From positions 1-13,812 of the forward strand of contig NW_026971957.1 of NCBI RefSeq assembly GCF_026151205.1: a DNA stretch of 13,812 bases, given 5' to 3'. Each line of letters begins with the position of its first letter. Within the stretch, counting starts at the first letter, position 1. The translations under genes were made by a program, and so were the position numbers. Under the pieces are notes generated by a model, which made no database searches, was not told the origin of the DNA, and saw only the letters and a program-made list of their open reading frames with translations. This document shows, in pieces, positions 9,788 through 13,812 of the stretch. The stretch comes from Bolinopsis microptera. Lineage: Eukaryota; Ctenophora; Tentaculata; Lobata; Bolinopsidae.

Positions 9788-9897
9788 CATTTTTTCTACA
9801 CCTTTCCCAACGAACTTCCAGGTTAATATCTACCCCTATGATAGCGGGGTCCTATAGTGACCAGAGAAACTGCTGCCAGGCATTTAATCTAATTGAA

Positions 9898-9903
9898 AAT
9901 AAA
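9898..9903 (+). promoter_or_regulatory. Candidate polyadenylation signal AATAAA
   Basis: The canonical hexamer lies 110 bp after the stop codon of the candidate exon ending at 9787, a usual 3' UTR distance. No distinct GT-rich downstream element is obvious. Confidence 0.25.
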
Positions 9904-9910
9904 GGCTGCT

Positions 9911-9931
9911 GATTGGCTGGGAGATCACGTG
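9911..9931. promoter_or_regulatory. Inverted CCAAT box next to an E-box
   Basis: GATTGGCTGG at 9911-9920 is a good inverted CCAAT box, the NF-Y core in reverse. CACGTG at 9926-9931 follows, so the two centres are about one to one and a half helical turns apart, a pairing known from animal promoters bound by NF-Y and USF-type bHLH factors. A TATATAAA string at 10128-10135 is too far away to be the matching TATA box. No transcript start or downstream first exon was recognised, so this is motif evidence only. Confidence 0.35.
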
Positions 9932-10181
9932 CCTCGTAAATATGAATCCCCGCTGCACCTGCCAGCCTGCACATTCTCTGTATTTAATGTTATTGTCTAT
10001 ATTCTTTATGTCGTAGCTCTCTACAGCCAAGTTATCTTCTCTTCCACTTCATATTCACTTGTTAGGTCCCCCCCCTTATTTGGATTTTTTAGTTTGATAA
10101 ATAAGTCCTTATTTGTTCATAGACATCTATATAAACAGTTTCTTGTTTGAGTAGAGATCTTTGGTAACGTTCCTTATGGGG
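9932..10181. other. Sequence between E-box and minisatellite, no gene recognised
   Basis: An open frame on the plus strand (9893-10150) lacks an ATG start, is hydrophobic and resembles no family I know. TATATAAA at 10128-10135 lies about 50 bp before the minisatellite and could be a TATA box, but nothing else supports that. Confidence 0.4.
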
Positions 10182-10640
10182 CACCCGTGACCTCCGTCCC
10201 CACAACCACGTGCCCGTAAAAACACCACGTGACCTGACGTCCCCACACACCACGTGGACCTGGCGTCACACACCACGTGACCCACCTGGTCCACACACCC
10301 CCGCACGTCACCACATTCCACGTGGACCTGACTCACACACCACGTGCCTGACGCCCACCAACCACGTGACCATCAACCCCACGTGAACCTTGACGTACCA
10401 CACATCCACGTGACCTGACTAACAAACCACGTGACCTGACGTTCACACACCACGTGAACCTGACGTCAACACACCACGTGACCTGGACGTCCACACACCA
10501 CGTGACCCTGACTCCCTCCCCCCCACACCACGTGACCTGACGTCCCCCCCACGTGGCCTGACGTCACACAACCACGTGACCTACGTCCCCACCACCACGT
10601 GACCTGAACGTCACACACCACTGGGGAACTGAAACAACGT
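10182..10640 (+). repeat. 23-bp minisatellite with E-box and CRE-like core in each unit
   Basis: The consensus unit is CACGTGACCTGACGT followed by CCACACAC or CACACAC. Perfect CACGTG cores begin at 10207, 10226, 10251, 10274, 10319, 10341, 10363, 10380, 10407, 10428, 10451, 10475, 10499, 10529, 10550, 10573 and 10596. That is seventeen, with a near copy at 10304 and degenerate units at both edges. The mean spacing over the array is about 23 bp. Full palindromic TGACGTCA appears at 10461-10468 and 10559-10566, with TGACGT or close variants in most others. Within a unit the two ACGT cores are 10 bp apart, then 13 bp to the next. Read on the minus strand, GGTCACGTGGT matches the extended USF-type E-box. 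Variation is mostly small indels and C-run changes, some perhaps sequencing error. Confidence 0.95.
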
Positions 10641-11120
10641 GACAATCCTCTGCTCGTGAGCCTAACCTCCGAACTATCTCAAGGTGCTAAACTTCAGGCA
10701 GTTTTGTAATCTAGCGTTACCGAGCAACTTTACTAGACCATGACAGTAAACTGTCCACTTATAGGTTATTTATCCTTACCCTGGCAGCGGGAACTTACAT
10801 AGGCTCACTGTATTGCATCTGTCCTGCTTTAATTAGGTTAAAAAAGTAGATACCTTGTCAACAAGGTTTTTTTCTTCTTAATGTTTCTGTGTTGGAAAGC
10901 TTTGTTAACTTTTCTTGGTGGATGTTAATCCAACTTACTGCAAACTATCTCGCAGACTGTTTTTTCGAATAAAGTTGATTTTAGAGCCTTCTGAATGACT
11001 GCATTATCAGGCACCAACCTGGAGTTAAATTGGAAGTTAAAATAAGTTGAAGTAACAAAATCCGAGTTTCTATAATTGATGTAACAACAATCTCAGACAC
11101 GACCTAGAGTGGATGTGGAT
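10641..11120. other. Unique AT-rich sequence, no gene recognised
   Basis: Stops are frequent in all frames. A perfect small hairpin at 10852-10867 is listed separately, and an isolated AATAAA occurs near 10967 with no exon before it. No other structure was recognised. Confidence 0.5.
10852..10874 (+). other. Perfect short hairpin followed by a T-run
   Basis: ACCTTGT at 10852-10858 and ACAAGGT at 10861-10867 are exact reverse complements with two bases between them, and a run of T follows. The form resembles an RNA 3' end or a Pol III stop, but no RNA gene was recognised upstream and the two-base loop is too tight for a stable RNA hairpin without opening a pair. Confidence 0.3.
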
Positions 11121-11285
11121 AGTTTTTATCCAAATCATCCTTAGGTGCTCTTAACTCCTAACTTTCCTTGGAGGTCCCAGCATAGTCCTTATACTCAACA
11201 ATCTCTAAGGTCTTTTAACATCTCCTTTCTGGAGGTCTCAGCATTAAAGTCTCGACCAAATTCTTCAACCCCTTAACCTAGTTTA
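11121..11285 (-). repeat. Diverged 61-bp tandem repeat, possibly once coding
   Basis: Read on the minus strand, ATGCTGAGACCTCCA starts at 11244 and ATGCTGGGACCTCCA at 11183, exactly 61 bp apart. The similarity continues through the whole unit, for example GTTAAAAGACCTTAGAG against GTTAAGAGCACCTAAGG. A third partial unit precedes them at about 11245-11285. One minus-strand frame gives EEFGRDFNAETSRKEMLKD in the first unit, and a frame of the next gives VEYKDYAGTSKES before a stop, so the units resemble each other as protein too. The frame is broken between units. It may be a decayed protein-repeat exon or a plain minisatellite. Confidence 0.55.
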
Positions 11286-11427
11286 CCCAAAAACCAAAGC
11301 CCGAAAAAGCCCGACCAATGATCGGGAGCTAGGAAACCAAGAATTTAAGAAACCTTAAATGGTTGGCGAAGGTATTTAATATCCATATTGCAGCATGCAT
11401 ATTACATAACCTCCGGAATTTGAATGC
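11286..11427. other. Short unique stretch with a small inverted repeat
   Basis: CCCGACCAATGATCGGG at about 11308-11324 has 5-bp arms, and GCCCGAAAAAGCCCGACC just before it repeats GCCCGA. Nothing else is visible. Confidence 0.3.
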
Positions 11428-11673
11428 TTAAGCAAACACGAGGGTAATCCTTGAATCACCTTTATTCACCTCACAGATCATCACCATATAACCTTTATTC
11501 TCTCCCGAACAAACCACACGAGAATCTTTAACTCGTGGTGATGGAGTCCCGTTCATGTCCCTCCTGACAATCCAGCAAAAACCGTTTCCACTTTGCTTTT
11601 GGTCCTGAATCGCTGCTTTGTGACCAATTTGATGATTTTCGCTGGTTACTGACCCAACCATGAGCACCTTCAT
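11428..11673 (-). CDS. Unrecognised 81-codon ORF
   Basis: The frame begins with ATG at 11671-11673, has a second in-frame ATG at codon 5, and ends with TAA just before 11428. Codon use is varied and includes GTG, GTC, ATC and CGT, unlike the run-driven frames elsewhere. The product is hydrophilic at first and ends KGYMVMICEVNKGDSRITLVFA-like, a short beta-rich tail; no domain is recognised and there is no signal peptide or membrane segment. The context around the ATG is not a strong start. An overlapping open frame at 11528-11866 on the same strand lacks an ATG of its own and is probably a shadow. This could be an exon of a longer gene or chance. Confidence 0.22.
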   Translation of the reverse strand: MKVLMVGSVTSENHQIGHKAAIQDQKQSGNGFCWIVRRDMNGTPSPRVKDSRVVCSGENKGYMVMICEVNKGDSRITLVFA

Positions 11674-12669
11674 ATTCTTCTCTAAATTGGTTAAACAGTA
11701 AACTAACAGTAAATCTTACTAGACTAGGTAGTAGCAAGAGCATCACTTTGAAAATTTGGTGTAGAGTAAAAGAACAACGTTCATCGTAACTCGTAGACGT
11801 AAAATCTTTTCTTCTTTTGGAAAGAAGGTATATATTATGGTGGGTCCTCAAAGGTATTATATTCAATGGTGGTTCATTATTTTCATTATTCTTTCTTACA
11901 CTGAGTCCTTTGTAGTTTTCACGTTCTGTTTTTTAACCTTCAATCCAAGTTTTAAAAGCCATTTCCGGAAAGTGTTTTACGATATTACGAACAATTTCTC
12001 ACACACACTTCAATGATAATTTTATGGCAGTGAAACATTACCTGGCAGTTTGAATTTCCCACACGATGCGGTGATGTTGTTTGGAAATTGGATGAGTTTG
12101 TTTAACACTAATTGTTGGTGGGTTGTTAAAACCTGCTAATCGCATTAGTTAACAAAGATTGTAGCTCCGAGCAACATATTTTAACTCATTGTTGCCTAAT
12201 ATTACCTATATTAAGAAAATTTGACTCAGGTCAATTCAACGAACTCTCCAGTTTTTCTGTATTTCGATAAGAGAGTTTATCTTATTCCGTTTTTCGTCTT
12301 ATCTATTGCAAAACCATACTAGTGGCTCCGCCCAAAGCTTTTGGTTTTTTCGTTTCTTGCTACATCCTTGACCTGTAAACATAGTAATATATTGAGCTGA
12401 GTGCAGTACTCTGATCTGGTGACGTAGTTAACCCGCGGCAAAACAGCTAGTGCACGTATTAGGTCCCCGTAAATTGTGATACACATAGATTAACTCGCCC
12501 TCACAGTCTCTGTGCAATGTCCTCTTAACCGAACCTCTATCTCTACATCTCTTGTGAATCTATTTACAGAACGACCATCTGTTTTTTTATCTCTTGATAT
12601 ATGTATATTAATTTTTATATAGTTTTACTACTACACAGTCGTGTGGGTATTTCCTCTTGTACAGGCAAC
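11674..12669. other. About 1 kb of AT-rich sequence, no gene recognised
   Basis: Frequent stops occur on both strands. A single GC-box-like GGCTCCGCCC lies at about 12324-12332 without other promoter signals. No repeat, RNA gene or exon motif was recognised. Confidence 0.5.
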
Positions 12670-12729
12670 AATGCTTATTTTGTAAACTCTCTAGATCTCT
12701 ATTTGCGTTATATTTTTCTAGCAGCCAAT

Positions 12730-12878
12730 TTTCACCTTTCTCTAAACACCCCCTCTCTATATCCCAATCTCACTTCTTAACTGCAACTTGTTTCTCCCCT
12801 CTTTCTCTCTCCTCTTCCTTTAGATCATTTTCAGTTTCCCACTGTTGTGTCCCCTCCTGTCTATGTGTCTGCATTCAG
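12730..12878 (+). promoter_or_regulatory. Pyrimidine-rich tract ending in candidate 3' splice sites
   Basis: The plus strand is dominated by C and T, with strings such as CTCCCCTCTTTCTCTCTCCT. Two AG dinucleotides could serve as acceptors: TTCCTTTAG at 12815-12823 and TCTGCATTCAG at 12868-12878. The second leads directly into the open frame of the candidate terminal exon. A pyrimidine microsatellite without a splicing role would look similar. Confidence 0.35.
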
Positions 12879-13042
12879 CTGGGAATTTCATTCAATTTAC
12901 ACGTTACCCACGAGCATTGACGAATGTCCACCGTGACATGAACACCATTATCACTGCTAATAAACCGGATGGTTCCCCTCCCTCCCCCCATAATATTGGT
13001 GGTTTGCCCAATCTACTTAAGTTTGGAAAGAGTGCAGCATAA
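12879..13042 (+). CDS. Candidate terminal exon, C-terminal 53 residues of an unknown protein
   Basis: From the AG at 12877-12878 the frame is open for 164 bp to TAA at 13040-13042, entering with two bases of a split codon. The peptide starts GNFIQFTRYPRALTNVHRDM, continues through a helical segment with NTIITANKPDG, then a Pro/Ser joint (SPPSPHN) and a tail GGLPNLLKFGKSAA. It has mixed, balanced codons and a protein-like composition. A pyrimidine tract lies upstream and AATAAA follows 175 bp after the stop, so the order acceptor, CDS, stop and polyA signal is complete. No family is recognised, and the previous exon was not found. Confidence 0.3.
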
Positions 13043-13162
13043 CGGACAGGGTGACATATTGGGAAGCCCCAGCCCTGTGGGTGGGTTTCTTAATGAGATG
13101 TTGTAGTTATAGGTTTCATTGTTTTTGTGTGTTCTAGTGAGTTAGTGAAGCTCCTAGCTGCA

Positions 13163-13208
13163 GGTGTTCCTTGTGTTCCTGGTGTTCCTTGTGATTCCTT
13201 GTGATCTT
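13163..13208 (+). repeat. 10-bp tandem repeat, about 4.5 copies
   Basis: GGTGTTCCTT at 13163-13172 is followed by GTGTTCCT, GGTGTTCCTT, GTGATTCCTT and GTGATCTT. It lies in what would be the 3' UTR of the candidate exon ending at 13042, just before AATAAA. Confidence 0.75.
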
Positions 13209-13217
13209 GTTACTTAA

Positions 13218-13223
13218 AATAAA
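13218..13223 (+). promoter_or_regulatory. Candidate polyadenylation signal AATAAA
   Basis: The canonical hexamer occurs inside AAAATAAAACC, 175 bp beyond the stop of the candidate terminal exon. The downstream 40 bp are not clearly GT-rich, so support comes mainly from position. Confidence 0.3.
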
Positions 13224-13442
13224 ACCATTAAGTTACCCACGTGCTCTGAAATGTACAACATATCAGATCTCTTTGTGAACAATATTTGTGGGAAGTTGCT
13301 ACTCCTGTTCTTTTAAGGTGAATGTTTTTTGCTCTCACGGTAACTATATTAATTACAGCATATCTATACAGACTACTGAGCACAATGAGTCCCTAATACT
13401 CTGGGAAAAATGTCTCTTGGACTTTCAGCCAACTGTACTTAC

Positions 13443-13530
13443 CTTTTCGCAGGAATGCTGATGGAATTTCACTGAGGTTATTCCGAGAAAGCTTCACCAC
13501 TCCACTTTATACCCTCAGAGCTTGTTCCAT
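13443..13530 (-). CDS. Candidate first exon of a leucine-rich-repeat protein, interrupted by TAA
   Basis: The minus strand encodes KLSRNNLSEIPSAFLRK, a classic leucine-rich repeat of the form LxLSxNxLxxIPxxF as found in intracellular LRR proteins. It runs straight into AAAAG|GTAAGT, a consensus 5' splice donor (exon end at 13443, donor GT at 13441-13442). In the same frame upstream lies ATG at 13528-13530 with G at -3 and +4, giving MEQALRV, then TAA at 13507-13509, then SGVV and the repeat. A short leader before the first repeat is common in such proteins. The in-frame TAA argues for a base error, an unseen acceptor after it, or a pseudogene. No second repeat exon was found at lower coordinates. 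The family inside the LRR group cannot be named. Confidence 0.38.
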
Positions 13531-13812
13531 ACCTCTCAACAGTTTTTCATGTAGCTACGGAACACCTCTGTCTTGAGCTGTCTAGCTGCCCAGAGAGGGA
13601 AGGCATGACGTTTTGATCTTAGTTCTCTGGTTTCATGTTTTTAGTAGTATGTAGTACGCTACGTCACCTCACAGCTGCCCTGTTTTCCTAAGCTCTAATT
13701 TTGTTGATATTATACCTTGTAGGTTGTTGGTTGGTGTTTGTATCCACAGACTCTCATTATGAGTTCAGTTTTTCTGTTTTTGCCGGCTGGTGTTCTGTGA
13801 TAGTTCTAGTAG
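13531..13812. other. Sequence upstream of the LRR candidate on the minus strand
   Basis: On the minus strand, CCTTCCCTCTCTGGGCAG at about 13587-13604 looks like a 3' splice acceptor, and TACTAAAAAC further upstream resembles a branch site. All three frames from this acceptor meet stops before the LRR frame, so it would have to begin a non-coding part of the exon. Nothing else is recognised up to the window end. Confidence 0.3.

Noticed and set aside
10128-10135. TATATAAA as a core promoter
   Set aside because: No initiator, first exon or properly spaced upstream motif supports it, and such strings are common in AT-rich DNA.
10127-10336. Minus-strand 69-codon frame
   Set aside because: Most of it is translation of the 23-bp minisatellite, whose period is not a multiple of three.
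12657-12920. Plus-strand 87-codon Ser/Phe/Leu-rich frame
   Set aside because: It is driven by the pyrimidine tract and lies in a different frame from the better-supported exon ending at 13042.
1-13812. CRISPR array, bacterial operon or phage
   Set aside because: No spaced identical repeats with unique spacers, no compact gene order and no ribosome binding sites were seen; the 23-bp array has no real spacers.

Overview
The window looks like draft-quality eukaryotic genomic DNA, probably from an animal. The reasons are long non-coding stretches, AATAAA signals, GTAAGT- and pyrimidine-tract-AG-type splice sites, minisatellites, and no compact operons or ribosome binding sites. The species cannot be named. 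No complete gene is visible. Four short exon or ORF candidates lie in the cleaner right third, and only one, a leucine-rich-repeat exon at the right end, has a recognisable motif.

Sequence quality dominates the layout. Positions 1-1318 and about 2031-4000 are moderately damaged: many bases appear as runs of 3-8 identical bases, with gggtcccc-like strings. Positions 1319-2030 read as ordinary AT-rich DNA. Positions 4000-8728 are severely stretched into alternating A, T, C and G runs. Peptides read there are almost only F, K, P and G, the four homocodon amino acids, so no ORF there can be trusted. From about 8729 to the end the sequence is ordinary.

The clearest structural result is that the last kilobase of the stretched zone (about 7733-8728) is a second, degraded reading of the clean DNA just to its right (about 8729-9480). 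Landmarks follow in the same order for the whole length, while the offset between the copies shrinks from roughly 1010 to 755 bases. The locus has therefore probably been assembled twice in tandem, with a false join near 8715-8732.

The most notable biological element is a minisatellite at about 10182-10640. It has about 20 units of 23 bp, each with a CACGTG E-box and a TGACGT CRE-like core, so it is a dense array of potential bHLH and bZIP sites. About 250 bp upstream lie an inverted CCAAT box and another E-box. Other structure includes a G-quadruplex-prone G-rich array (2815-3013), a fold-back repeat (1033-1142), a diverged 61-bp tandem repeat (11121-11285), an 11-bp repeat (9241-9282) and a 10-bp repeat (13163-13208).

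The exon candidates are a short terminal exon at 9638-9787 (+) followed by AATAAA, an unrecognised 81-codon ORF at 11428-11673 (-), a terminal exon at 12879-13042 (+) behind a pyrimidine tract and followed by AATAAA, and a first-exon-like LRR segment at 13443-13530 (-) ending at a GTAAGT donor but interrupted by TAA. Nothing in the window shows how these would work together.
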